Positions 16,191 to 25,039 of a stretch of DNA of 64,000 nucleotides are shown here, piece after piece; position 1 is the first letter of the stretch, and each line of letters opens with the position of its first letter. Below the pieces are notes generated by a model. It was not told the DNA's origin and ran no database searches. It saw only the letters and a program-made list of their open reading frames with translations. The DNA is from Propioniciclava soli. Lineage in GTDB: Bacteria > Actinomycetota > Actinomycetes > Propionibacteriales > Propionibacteriaceae. A program made the position numbers and the translations under genes. The stretch is from positions 248,001-312,000 of the forward strand of contig NZ_JACYOT010000001.1 of the NCBI RefSeq assembly GCF_014858005.1, in the 5' to 3' direction.

Positions 16191-16865
16191 TCAGCTCTGG
16201 GTGATGCGCCGGCGGTTGACGAATTGCTCGCGGGCGTAGGTGCCGACGGCCAGCGTGCTGAAGGCGTCCAGGGTGCCGCCGACGCCGCCGCCGATCAGCG
16301 GGATGCGCCGAGCGATGAGGACGGCCGCGTGCCGGCCCCCGATGCGGGAGGCGAGCTCGGCGAACACCTTCTCGCACACCACCTGGTCGAGTGAGGCGTC
16401 GAACACGGGTGCGGTCGCGATCACGAGCGGGCTGGCCGGCAGCACGTCCGCGTCCATGAGGCGCTGGGTGCCCTCCGCCCCCATGAGGCACAGGGTGAGC
16501 GCCGTGCGAACGCTGGGGGAGTCGATGTCGTAGCCGCGCAGGTGGGCGATGGCGGCCACAAGGCGGATCTGCAGCACGGCCACGCCGGCGATGTTTGTTG
16601 GCAGGGCGACCGCCAGGGTGGCGAGACCGCCGATATTGGTCACGACGCCCTGGGCCGTCGCGAGCCCCACATGCGTGCGCACCAGGGCGTCCAGGGCGTC
16701 CTCGACGCCGTTGCGCTTGACGAGGTGGTTCGCAGCCGTCGCCTTCGCGCCGGGCACGACCCCCATCCCGTTGATCGCGGTCTCCAGGAGCTGGCGCAGC
16801 ACGTTGCCGCCCATCTCCGGGCCGCGCGCCGCCAGCGTCTTGCTGACGTCCCGTGCGTTGGCCAT
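16191..16865 (-). CDS. EcsC-family protein
   Basis: 224 aa. It shows the EcsC pattern: G-A-K-A-T-A-A-N-H-L, a hydrophobic Gly/Ala stretch (I-G-G-L-A-T-L-A-V-A-L-P-T-N-I), and a late G-G-G-V-G-G-x-x-D-A-F-S-T segment typical of the family. EcsC of Bacillus sits with an ABC transporter, but actinobacterial copies are usually solitary, as here. Role unknown; probably membrane-associated. Confidence 0.75.
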   Translation of the reverse strand: MANARDVSKTLAARGPEMGGNVLRQLLETAINGMGVVPGAKATAANHLVKRNGVEDALDALVRTHVGLATAQGVVTNIGGLATLAVALPTNIAGVAVLQIRLVAAIAHLRGYDIDSPSVRTALTLCLMGAEGTQRLMDADVLPASPLVIATAPVFDASLDQVVCEKVFAELASRIGGRHAAVLIARRIPLIGGGVGGTLDAFSTLAVGTYAREQFVNRRRITQS

Positions 16866-16947
16866 GGCCCAAGGCTAGGCGCAACGCCGGCGTCCGCCCA
16901 ACGAGGGCTTCCCCCATGCGACCCTGAACCGGTGCCACACTGCGCCC

Positions 16948-17625
16948 ATGAGGTTGTCGGGCGTCTTCGGGCCGTGGCGCGAATGGCCCGACCAGGACCT
17001 CATCGCCCTGTCGTCCGAGTTCGACGCCGACCTGGTCGCGGAGGCCTACCTGGCGGGTGCGTTCCCCATGCCGCTGCACGACGCCGGTCTGCCGCCGGAC
17101 GCCATGGGCTGGTGGTCGCCCGTGCACCGCGGCATCCTCCCGCTGGACGACGTGCGCGTCACCCGGTCGCTGCGCCAGTCGGCGAAGCGGTACAGCGTCA
17201 CGGTGGACGCGGCCTTCGACGAGGTCATCGCCCGCTGTGCCGACCCGTCGCGTCCGTTGGGGTGGATCGACGAGGCCGTCGTCGGCGTCTACACCGAGCT
17301 GCACCGGCTGGGCGTGGCCCACTCCGTGGAGGCCTGGACGCCGGCCGGCGACCTGGCCGGGGGGCTGTACGGCGTCGGGTTCGGAGGGCTCTTCGCGGGG
17401 GAGTCGATGTTCCACGACCCGGTGATCGGGCGGGACGCCTCCAAGGTCGCGCTGCTCGGGCTGTGCGAGGTGCTGGACGACGGGGTGGACGGCCGGCTGC
17501 TCGACGTGCAGTGGGTCACGGGCCACCTCGCCTCGCTGGGCGCCGTGGAGGTCGACCGGGTGGACTACCTCCGGCTGCTCGCCGACGCCCTCGACCTGCC
17601 GGCCCCCGCCTGGGGGGCAGGTTAG
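16948..17625 (+). CDS. aat: Leucyl/phenylalanyl-tRNA-protein transferase
   Basis: Adds Leu or Phe to the N-termini of proteins with basic N-terminal residues, marking them for ClpS/ClpAP degradation; 225 aa. Family marks are A-Y-x-x-G-A-F-P-M, W-W-S-P-x-x-R-G-I-L-P, G-W-I-D, and the long G-G-L-Y-G-V-x-F-G-G-L-F-A-G-E-S-M-F run that forms the active site. Start ATG 16948. No clp gene is nearby. The substrate-tRNA residues cannot be checked here. Confidence 0.9.
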   Translation: MRLSGVFGPWREWPDQDLIALSSEFDADLVAEAYLAGAFPMPLHDAGLPPDAMGWWSPVHRGILPLDDVRVTRSLRQSAKRYSVTVDAAFDEVIARCADPSRPLGWIDEAVVGVYTELHRLGVAHSVEAWTPAGDLAGGLYGVGFGGLFAGESMFHDPVIGRDASKVALLGLCEVLDDGVDGRLLDVQWVTGHLASLGAVEVDRVDYLRLLADALDLPAPAWGAG

Positions 17626-17661
17626 GCTGGTCGCCACGTCGAGGACGAAGGGGTGGTGGCC

Positions 17662-18525
17662 GTGCCCGAGATGCCCGAGGTGGAGGGGCTGCGCGCGTTC
17701 CTGGCCGAGCGGCTGGTCGGCGCCACGGTGACGCGGGCCGAGCTCGCCGCCTTCAGCGCGTTGAAGACGTTCACGCTCCCGCTCTCCGCCCTCCTGGGGC
17801 AGGAGATCACCGCGGTGCAGCGACGCGGCAAGTTCCTCTGCCTCGATGTCAGCGGTACGTGGCTGGTGTTCCATCTGGCCCGGGCGGGCTGGTTGCGCTG
17901 GTACGAGCAGGCGCCCGCCAGCCCGGCCAAACCGGGCAAGGGACCCCTGGCCCTCCGCCTCGTCGCGGAGCCCGCCGGCGGGTTCGACCTCACCGAGGCG
18001 GGCACGCAGAAGCACCTGGCGCTGTACGTGGTCGCCGACCCGGGCGAGGTGCCGGGCATCGCCCGGTTGGGGCCCGACCCGCTGGCCGACGACTTCGACG
18101 AGGCCGCGTTCGGTGCAGTGCTGGCCGAGCACGCCCGCACCCAGATCAAGGGTCTGCTGAAGGATCAGTCGCTGCTCGCCGGCGTCGGCAACGCCTACTC
18201 CGACGAGATCCTCCAGGCGGCAAAGCTGAGCCCGTTCAAACTGGCCGGCAGCCTGACGGGGGAGGAGACGTCCGCGCTGTACGCGGCCGTGCGGAAGGAG
18301 CTCACGGCGGCGATCGGGCGGGCCGTCGGCCTGCCGCCGGCCGAGCTCAAGGACGGCAAGCGCTCCTCCTTGCGCGTCCACGGACGCAAGGGTGAACCCT
18401 GCCCCGTGTGCGGCACGGTCGTCGCCGAGGTGAGTTTCGCTGACAGTTTCCTCAACTACTGCCCCGGCTGCCAGACCGGCGGCAAGCTCTTGGCAGATCG
18501 GCGCCTTTCCAAGCTGTTGAAATAG
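17662..18525 (+). CDS. Fpg/Nei-family DNA glycosylase
   Basis: Base-excision repair enzyme, 287 aa. GTG 17662 makes the product begin (M)P-E-M-P-E-V-E, placing the catalytic Pro2 and Glu3 as required; earlier starts would bury them. A beta-clamp R-R-G-K-F-L lysine follows, then the helix-two-turn-helix G-V-G-N-A-Y-S-D-E-I-L, and a C-terminal zinc finger (C-P-V-C ... C-P-G-C). Which lesion (8-oxoG or oxidised pyrimidines) cannot be told from sequence alone. Confidence 0.87.
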   Translation: MPEMPEVEGLRAFLAERLVGATVTRAELAAFSALKTFTLPLSALLGQEITAVQRRGKFLCLDVSGTWLVFHLARAGWLRWYEQAPASPAKPGKGPLALRLVAEPAGGFDLTEAGTQKHLALYVVADPGEVPGIARLGPDPLADDFDEAAFGAVLAEHARTQIKGLLKDQSLLAGVGNAYSDEILQAAKLSPFKLAGSLTGEETSALYAAVRKELTAAIGRAVGLPPAELKDGKRSSLRVHGRKGEPCPVCGTVVAEVSFADSFLNYCPGCQTGGKLLADRRLSKLLK

Positions 18526-18531
18526 CAACCA

Positions 18532-18562
18532 CCCGCGGGGGCGGAGGATTCCCCCGTGCGGG
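18532..18562. terminator. Possible terminator after the DNA glycosylase gene
   Basis: CCCGCGGGGG (18532-18541) can pair with CCCCCGTGCGGG (18551-18562) with a 2-nt bulge. It starts 7 nt after the stop. The right arm is also part of the conserved element of the following SLH promoter, so this may have a different role. Confidence 0.4.
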
Positions 18563-18594
18563 GACGTTTCGCCACGCAATGGGCGGCGTAGACT
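18552..18594 (+). promoter_or_regulatory. Promoter and shared operator-like element of SLH gene 1
   Basis: CCCC-GTGC-GGGG (18552-18563) followed by ACGT, then a TAGACT -10 box at 18589-18594. GGGGACGT begins exactly 29 nt before the -10. The same element at the same spacing occurs before SLH gene 2, so a common regulator or structural role is likely. About 66 nt of leader separates the -10 from ATG 18661. Confidence 0.5.
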
Positions 18595-18660
18595 CCCTTT
18601 CCAGCGCCCGGACGGGCCTGGTCAATGTGTCTCCATGCTGGAGATGCGGGGGGAATTACC

Positions 18661-19587
18661 ATGAAATCGTCTGTCGCGCGGCTCATTGCTGCGTTCATTG
18701 CCATGTCGTTGGCCGTGCTCACCGCGTTGCCGGCGCACGCCGCCACCCAGCGATTCAGTGACGTCCCGGAGCACGCCCAGTTCTTCAACGAGATCAACTG
18801 GCTGGCCGCCTCCGGCATCACGACCGGTTACCCAGACGGCACGTATCGGCCGCTCGACCCGGTGAACCGGGACGCCATGGCGGCTTTCCTGTACCGCCTG
18901 CACGAATCGCCCGAGTTCGACACCCCGGGGCAGACGTTCTCCGACGTGCCCATGGGGCTGCAGTTCCACCACGAGATCGAGTGGGTGGCGGCCGAGGGCA
19001 TCGCCACCGGGTACCCGGACGGGACGTACCGGCCGCTCGATCCGGTCAACCGCGACGCCATGGCGGCGTTCCTGTTCCGCATCTACTGCCACGGCGGCGT
19101 GTACGAGCCCACCGGGCAGACGTTCACGGATGTGACGCCTGACAACCAGTTCTACACAGAGATCGAGTGGCTGGCGTCCACGGGCATCACCACGGGCTGG
19201 GTGGCGCCGGACGGGTCCAAGACGTTTCGGCCCACGGCGCCGATCGCCCGTGACGCGATCGCCGCGTTCTTGTTCCGGGCCGTGCAGCGCTTCGGCATCC
19301 CGCCGCTGTTTCCGGACTCCCCGGCCGCCGTCACCGGGTTGACGGCCACGGTCACCGGCTCCGACGTGGTGCTCAGCTGGAACCCCAGCCCCGAGCGCGA
19401 CGTCATCCGCTATGACCTGTATCGGGGGCAGAACGACATCGACCCGACGTTTGGCCCGGTGGAGGTCACGGAGTCGACGTACACCGACACGACCGCCCCG
19501 GCGGGCGACACGCACTACTGGGTCATCGCGGTCTCGCGGTACGGCGTCGTGTCCGAGCCGGCGACGCTCTGGGTCACCGTCGGCTGA
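18661..19587 (+). CDS. Secreted protein with three SLH domains and a fibronectin-III-like domain
   Basis: 308 aa. A signal peptide ends near A-H-A (about 27). Three SLH repeats follow (about 30-75, 90-140, 155-205), each with F-x-D-V, E-I-x-W-L/V-A, G-I-x-T-G-Y/W and R-D-A-x-A-A-F. The third has G-W-V-A-P-D-G-S in place of the simple G-Y-P-D-G-T-Y. A C-terminal Fn3-like module (about 222-308) has T-G-L-T-A-T and Y-D-L-Y-R. SLH domains bind the protein to cell-wall polymers. No enzyme domain is present, so a structural or adhesive role is likely. Confidence 0.83.
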   Translation: MKSSVARLIAAFIAMSLAVLTALPAHAATQRFSDVPEHAQFFNEINWLAASGITTGYPDGTYRPLDPVNRDAMAAFLYRLHESPEFDTPGQTFSDVPMGLQFHHEIEWVAAEGIATGYPDGTYRPLDPVNRDAMAAFLFRIYCHGGVYEPTGQTFTDVTPDNQFYTEIEWLASTGITTGWVAPDGSKTFRPTAPIARDAIAAFLFRAVQRFGIPPLFPDSPAAVTGLTATVTGSDVVLSWNPSPERDVIRYDLYRGQNDIDPTFGPVEVTESTYTDTTAPAGDTHYWVIAVSRYGVVSEPATLWVTVG

Positions 19588-19602
19588 GCGAACAATTCAT
19601 CC

Positions 19603-19645
19603 CCCCTTGAGGGGACGTGTGCGACGAACCGGGCCGCGGTAGCGT
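19603..19645 (+). promoter_or_regulatory. Promoter and shared operator-like element of SLH gene 2
   Basis: CCCC-TTGA-GGGG (19603-19614) followed by ACGT, then TAGCGT at 19640-19645. GGGGACGT begins 29 nt before the -10, the same distance as before SLH gene 1, although the intervening sequence differs. The hairpin could also end transcription of gene 1. Confidence 0.5.
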
Positions 19646-19701
19646 CGAGGGTGGCGCCGCAATGGGCGCAACGGCCCGTGGGGCCAAGGGGGGAAAACTT
19701 C

Positions 19702-22638
19702 ATGATCAACGTTCGGGCGCATCTGCGCGCCCTCATTCTCACGCTCAGTGTGGCACTGGGATTCACCCTGGTGGGTGTTTCTCCGGCCTCGGCGGCATCG
19801 CGATTCGCCGACGTCGGTGACGACAACATGTATGCCACCGAAATTGCTTGGTTGGCCGACAGTGGCATCGCCACGGGCTGGCCCGACGGCACCTTCCGGC
19901 CCTACGCCCCTGTGGCGCGTGACGCCATGGCCGCCTTCTTGTACCGCCTGTTCGACGAGCCGGAGTTCACCCCCACGGGGCAGACGTTCTCCGACGTGGC
20001 TCCCGACAACCAGTTCTACCGCGAGATCGAGTGGCTGGCCGCGTCGGGCATCGCCACGGGCTGGCCCGACGGCACGTTCCGCCCCTACGAGCCGGTGAAC
20101 CGGGACGCGATGGCCGCCTTCCTCCACCGCGCCTGGGGGGCGCCCTCGTACACGGCATCGGGGGACGTCTTCACCGACGTGGCATCCCAGAACCAGTACG
20201 TGACCCAGATCGAATGGCTGGCCGACGCCGGCATCAGCACCGGGTGGCCCGACGGCACGTTCCGCCCCGTCCAGCCGATCGCCCGCGACGCCATCGCCGC
20301 CTTCCTGTACCGCGCCGTCACGACGCTCGGCCGCCCGGGTCCGCTCGTCGCCGACCCGCTCGCGGACGCCGACGTGGTCGTTGCCGCCGACGGCTCCGGC
20401 GACGTCACCACCGTCGCCGAGGCCATCGCGCAGGCGCCGTCCGACACTTCGGCGTGGCGCATCGGCATCCGCCCCGGCACCTACCGCGAGGTCGTGCAAC
20501 TGCGCCGCTCCAACGTCACCCTGCTGGGCGGCGGGGGGTCTCCCGCCGATGTGGTCATCACCTACGACAACGCCGCGGGGACGCCCAAGCCGGACGGCTC
20601 CGGCACCTACGGCACCACCGGCAGCGCCACCATGCTCATCACGGGCAACGACGTCACGGTGCGCAACCTCACCATCGAGAACGCGTTCGACGAGGCCGCC
20701 CACGACTACGCCTCGGAGCAGGCCGTCGCGTTGAAGACCCAGGGCGACCGCCTCGTGTTCGACACGGTGCGCCTCCTCGGTGACCAGGACACCCTGTACG
20801 CCGACTCACCCGCCGCGGGCCGGCTCGCGCGCTCCTACTACGTGAACTCTTTCATCGAGGGGGATGTGGACTTCATCTTCGGCCGGGGCACCGCGGTGTT
20901 CGACCGGAGCACGCTCCACGCGAGCGACCGCGGCAGCACGAGCAACAACGGCTACGTGACGGCGGCCAGTACCGACGTGTCGCTGCCGTACGGCTTCCTC
21001 ATCACCGACTCGACCATCACCTCCGACGCGCCGGCGGGCACGTTCCACCTCGGCCGTCCCTGGCAGCCGAGCGGGGACGCGCAGGCCATCGCCCAGGTCG
21101 TCGTGCGCAACACGGTGCTCCCGGACGCCATCGCGCCGGCCCCCTGGACCGACATGACCAGCACCTTCTCCTGGCGCAACGCCCGGTTCGCCGAGTACGG
21201 CAACACGGGCCCGGGGGCGGTCGTGAACGCCGACCGGCCGCAGCTCACGACCGTCGAGGCGGCGGACCACACGAAGTTCACCTACCTCGCCGGCCCCGAC
21301 GGGTGGAACCCGACCGGTGAGCAGCCCCCGGCCGACGTGACGGCGCCGGCCACCCCCACCGGGCTGGCGGCGGAGGCGTCCGACGGCAGCGTGGTGCTGA
21401 CCTGGCAGCCGGTCACGGACGCCGACCTGGCCGGCTACACCCTCTACCGCGTCGAGGGCGCCGGTCCGGTGGATCTCGCCTCGGCGACGGCCGTGGCCAC
21501 CGATCTCACCGACACCTCCTTCCGCGACCGCGGGGTCGTGAACCAGACGTCCTACACGTGGGTGGTCACGGCGGTGGACGCCGCCGGCAATGCGTCGGCG
21601 CCCTCCGCGGCGGTCACCGCCACGCCGGTCGGGGCCGTCCTGCCGGCGCACGACGTGCTGGTCGCCGCCGACGGCTCGGGGGACTACACGACGGTGCAGG
21701 ACGCGCTCGACGCGACGGCACCGGGCACGGCGTCCGACCCGGTGGTCATCGCGATCAAGCCCGGGGTGTACCACGAGCTGGTCACGGTGGCGCAGTCGCA
21801 CCTCACGCTGCTGGGCACCACGGGGAAGGCCGCAGATGTCGTGCTGACCTACGACAACGCCTCGGGGACGCCCACCGCCGGCGGGGGCACCCTCGGCACG
21901 TCGAAGAGCCAGAGCGTGAAGATCACCGGCAGCGACGTGACGGTGCGCGACCTGACGATCGAGAACGCATTCGACGAGGCGGCCCACGACTACCAGGCCG
22001 AGCAGGCCGTCGCCCTGCACACCACCGGCGACCGGTTGGTGTTCACCGACGTCCGGCTGCTCGGCAACCAGGACACGCTGCTCGCCAACTCCCCGGACGC
22101 CGACGTCGTGTCGCGGGTGTACTTCTACGACTCCTACATCGAGGGCGACGTGGACTTCATCTTCGGCCGGGCGACCGCGGTGTTCGACGCGAGCACGATC
22201 CACGCGCTGAGCCGCGGCAGCAACTCCAACAACGGCTACCTCACCGCCGCCAGCACGTCCGACCAGAACCCGTTCGGGTTCCTGGTGGTCAACTCGAGGG
22301 TGACCTCCGACGCGCCCGCCGGGACGGTGTCGCTCGGACGCCCCTGGCGCGGCTGGGGTGACGGCTACACGAAGGGCGGTGTCGTGTACAACAGCCGGGG
22401 CCAGGTGACGTTCCGCAACACCGAGCTCTCGGTGGCGATCCGCACGGCCCAGCCGTGGGCCGACATGACCCCGCTGGCGTGGACCGACGGCCGCTTCGCC
22501 GAGTTCGGCAACACCGGCGCCGGTGCGGCGATCGTCGATCCGGCGACCCGGCCGCAACTGACCGACGCCGAGGCGTCCGACGCCACACCCCGGGCCTACC
22601 TGGCCGGGTCCGACGGGTGGGATCCCGTTCTGGGCTGA
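19702..22638 (+). CDS. SLH-anchored protein with two pectin methylesterase (CE8) domains
   Basis: 978 aa. Signal peptide to about 31, three SLH repeats (about 33-80, 92-142, 153-205), CE8 domain 1 (about 222-536), an Fn3-like linker (about 545-640) and CE8 domain 2 (about 650-978). Both CE8 domains keep G-x-Q-D-T-L, the catalytic E-G-D-V-D-F-I-F-G (about 386-394 and 814-822) and L-G-R-P-W, so both look active. They would remove methyl esters from pectin at the cell surface. ATG 19702 is chosen for the signal peptide that follows it. No polygalacturonase or pectate lyase is in the window. Confidence 0.87.
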   Translation: MINVRAHLRALILTLSVALGFTLVGVSPASAASRFADVGDDNMYATEIAWLADSGIATGWPDGTFRPYAPVARDAMAAFLYRLFDEPEFTPTGQTFSDVAPDNQFYREIEWLAASGIATGWPDGTFRPYEPVNRDAMAAFLHRAWGAPSYTASGDVFTDVASQNQYVTQIEWLADAGISTGWPDGTFRPVQPIARDAIAAFLYRAVTTLGRPGPLVADPLADADVVVAADGSGDVTTVAEAIAQAPSDTSAWRIGIRPGTYREVVQLRRSNVTLLGGGGSPADVVITYDNAAGTPKPDGSGTYGTTGSATMLITGNDVTVRNLTIENAFDEAAHDYASEQAVALKTQGDRLVFDTVRLLGDQDTLYADSPAAGRLARSYYVNSFIEGDVDFIFGRGTAVFDRSTLHASDRGSTSNNGYVTAASTDVSLPYGFLITDSTITSDAPAGTFHLGRPWQPSGDAQAIAQVVVRNTVLPDAIAPAPWTDMTSTFSWRNARFAEYGNTGPGAVVNADRPQLTTVEAADHTKFTYLAGPDGWNPTGEQPPADVTAPATPTGLAAEASDGSVVLTWQPVTDADLAGYTLYRVEGAGPVDLASATAVATDLTDTSFRDRGVVNQTSYTWVVTAVDAAGNASAPSAAVTATPVGAVLPAHDVLVAADGSGDYTTVQDALDATAPGTASDPVVIAIKPGVYHELVTVAQSHLTLLGTTGKAADVVLTYDNASGTPTAGGGTLGTSKSQSVKITGSDVTVRDLTIENAFDEAAHDYQAEQAVALHTTGDRLVFTDVRLLGNQDTLLANSPDADVVSRVYFYDSYIEGDVDFIFGRATAVFDASTIHALSRGSNSNNGYLTAASTSDQNPFGFLVVNSRVTSDAPAGTVSLGRPWRGWGDGYTKGGVVYNSRGQVTFRNTELSVAIRTAQPWADMTPLAWTDGRFAEFGNTGAGAAIVDPATRPQLTDAEASDATPRAYLAGSDGWDPVLG

Positions 22639-22690
22639 TCGGGGCATTCGTCACTAGACTCCTCGCGACGTGGGTGGGGAGGAGCGGCGG

Positions 22691-23959
22691 ATGCGGGTGG
22701 CCATCCAGGGTGACATCGGTCAGCCCGTCTACCACGTCGGGGACGAGGCCATGGTGCACGGTGCCCTCGACAAGCTGGGCGCCCGCGGAGTGACCGACGT
22801 CGTGCTGCTGACGCGCGACCTCGACCACACCCGCCGGCACTTCGGCCCCGGGGTCGACGTCGCGCGCACCCTGGTGTTCCCCTGGCCGCCGGTCGATCGC
22901 GAGCGCTACCTGGCCGAGATCAAGGCCGTCATGGCCGGCCAGCCCGACGTGCTGCCCGCGCACGACCAGGTGTTCGGCGTGATCGAGACGCTCCGCGGCG
23001 TCGACGCGCTGTTCATCGCCGGGGGCGGCAACATGAACTCCCGCTACGGCTGGCTGCTGTACGAGCGCGCGGCGATGGCGCACATCGCGGTCGCTCTGGG
23101 CAAGCAGGTGGTCATCGGCGGGCAGACGCTCGGTCCGGAGCTTTCGGACGCCGACCGCTCGACGCTGGCCAACCTGCTCCGCAACGCCTCCCTGGTCGGG
23201 CTGCGGGAGGACGCCTCCCTCCGCCTCGCCCGGGAGCTGACGCCGGACCACCCGGGGCTCCGGCCGTGTTTCGACGACGCCAGCGAGCTGCCCGACCCGC
23301 CCGTGCCGGTGCCCGAGCGGCGTCCGGCGCCCTTGGCCGCGACGTTCGCCGCGCCCGAGGGCGTCGAGCGTGACGCGGCGGCCCGCGCCTACGCCCGCCT
23401 GCTGGACGCGGCAGCGCGCCGGGTGGGGGCGCCGGTGCTCTTCGTGCCCCACATGGCCACGCCGGGTGAGGGGGACGGCGACGAGGCCTTCCACGCCGAG
23501 ATCGCGGCGCACCTGACCGTGGGGCACGAGCTGGCGCCGGTGGCGTCCGCCCTTGAGAGCGCCGCGGTGGCGGCCCGCGCCCGGGGTGTCCTGACCTCGC
23601 GCTACCACCCGGTCGTGTTCGCGTTGAGCGACGGGGTGAGCGTCCTGGCCGTGGTGCCGGACGAGTACGGGCGCGTCCGCATTGAGGGGGCCTTCGGGCG
23701 CGTCGGCAGGGAGCCGGCCGTGATCGGGCTCGACGACCTGATCGCCGCCCCCACCGTCCGGTCGTCGTGGCTGGCGCCGCTGGAACGCAGCGCCACTCCG
23801 GCCCCCCACCTCGCCACCGTGCACGCGCAGTGGTGGGACGACATGGCCCACGCGCTGGGCTCGGACGGCGGTCGGCGCCGCAAGCTGGCGCGGCACTGGC
23901 TCCGCAGCCGCCGCCACGACGCCCGCCGCCTCTATCGCCGGCTGCGGGGCGGGGGCTGA
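22691..23959 (+). CDS. Polysaccharide pyruvyl transferase family protein (CsaB-like)
   Basis: 422 aa. It begins M-R-V-A-I-Q-G-D, has an N-terminal Y-H-V-G-D-E-A-M segment, G-G-G-N-M-N-S in the middle and a late S-R-Y-H-P-V-V-F-A-L with the family His, all seen in PS_pyruv_trans proteins that move pyruvate from PEP to a sugar. GGGGAGGAG precedes ATG 22691, and TAGACT at 22655-22660 is a likely -10. In Firmicutes, CsaB pyruvylates the wall polymer bound by SLH domains. Its place among three SLH genes suggests the same here (inference). The C-terminus is Arg-rich. Confidence 0.75.
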   Translation: MRVAIQGDIGQPVYHVGDEAMVHGALDKLGARGVTDVVLLTRDLDHTRRHFGPGVDVARTLVFPWPPVDRERYLAEIKAVMAGQPDVLPAHDQVFGVIETLRGVDALFIAGGGNMNSRYGWLLYERAAMAHIAVALGKQVVIGGQTLGPELSDADRSTLANLLRNASLVGLREDASLRLARELTPDHPGLRPCFDDASELPDPPVPVPERRPAPLAATFAAPEGVERDAAARAYARLLDAAARRVGAPVLFVPHMATPGEGDGDEAFHAEIAAHLTVGHELAPVASALESAAVAARARGVLTSRYHPVVFALSDGVSVLAVVPDEYGRVRIEGAFGRVGREPAVIGLDDLIAAPTVRSSWLAPLERSATPAPHLATVHAQWWDDMAHALGSDGGRRRKLARHWLRSRRHDARRLYRRLRGGG

Positions 23960-24031
23960 CAAGATGGGCCCCCGGCCCCGGCGTTGTTTGTTAGCGTGCG
24001 AGGCACCAACCTCTTCGAGAAGGCGAGTCCC

Positions 24032-25039
24032 ATGCAGCGTTCCCTCCCCGGCCTCGCGGCCGGGCTGGTGACCGTCAGCCTCCTGACGGTCGTGCCGGCC
24101 CCGCCGGCCACGGCGGCGACGCGGATCAGCCCCATGGCCGCCGCTTCGACCGTGGCATCCGGCGCCGCGGCATCCCTCCTGTCGGACGGCGTGATCTTGA
24201 CCGACTACCGGGTCGAGTGCGTGGGTGCGCGCGCGGTCGTCACCCTGGCGTTCGTGAACGTCACCGGCGCGGACGCCGCCGGCAGCTACGCCCTCACCGC
24301 CCCGGACGCGCTGCCCGCGGTTCAGGTGGCGGTGGACGTGCCCGTCACCGAGGACCCGGCCGAACCCACCGTCGTGACGGCCACGGCCCCGCGGGGCGCT
24401 TTCCGCGTCTGGGACACCTCGAATCCGTCCGAGCACTTCTACACCCCCTCGCTGTACGGCCGTGACTGCGCCGCAGGCTTCGGCTTCAGCGACCTCTACG
24501 ACGGGCTCCAGTTCTCCACCGAGATGGACTGGACGGCGTGGGCAGGCATCTCCACGGGCTACCCGGACGGTACGTACCGCCCCTTCGAGCCGGTGGAACG
24601 CGGCGCGATGGCCGCCTTCCTCCATCGCCTCTCCGGGAGCCCCGACGTCACCGTGCCCGCCACCCCGACCTTCACCGACGTGCCCCGCTCCCACCCCTTC
24701 TTCCGCGAGATTGAGTGGATGGCGTCAACCGGCGTCACGACGGGGTACGGCGACGGCACCTACCGGCCGGACGCCCCGGTCAACCGTGACGCCATGGCCG
24801 CCTTATTCTCCCGCCTGAGCGAGCGGAGCGGGTTCGACGGCTACCCCCCGCGGGACGTCTCGCCGTTCGGCGACGTGACGCCGGACACCCAGTTCTACGC
24901 GGAAATGGCGTGGATGTACGACGCGGGAATCTCCACCGGTTACCCCGACCGGACGTACCGACCGGTGACCCCGGTGCTGCGCGACGCCATGGCGGCCTTC
25001 ATGTACCGCTACGTCGACCTGGTCACCCCACCCGCGTGA
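24032..25039 (+). CDS. Secreted protein with three C-terminal SLH domains
   Basis: 335 aa. Signal peptide ending near A-T-A-A (about 28), an unknown beta-rich region (about 35-125), a short R-V-W-D-T-S-N-P-S-E-H-F-Y-T motif like the DUF5648/lectin-type end of some surface proteins, then three SLH repeats (about 150-335) with S-T-G-Y-P-D-G-T-Y-R-P patterns. Here the SLH set is at the C-terminus, unlike the two earlier genes. Its own TAGCGT -10 is at 23992-23997. The last codons overlap the next gene by GTGA. Confidence 0.8.
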   Translation: MQRSLPGLAAGLVTVSLLTVVPAPPATAATRISPMAAASTVASGAAASLLSDGVILTDYRVECVGARAVVTLAFVNVTGADAAGSYALTAPDALPAVQVAVDVPVTEDPAEPTVVTATAPRGAFRVWDTSNPSEHFYTPSLYGRDCAAGFGFSDLYDGLQFSTEMDWTAWAGISTGYPDGTYRPFEPVERGAMAAFLHRLSGSPDVTVPATPTFTDVPRSHPFFREIEWMASTGVTTGYGDGTYRPDAPVNRDAMAALFSRLSERSGFDGYPPRDVSPFGDVTPDTQFYAEMAWMYDAGISTGYPDRTYRPVTPVLRDAMAAFMYRYVDLVTPPA

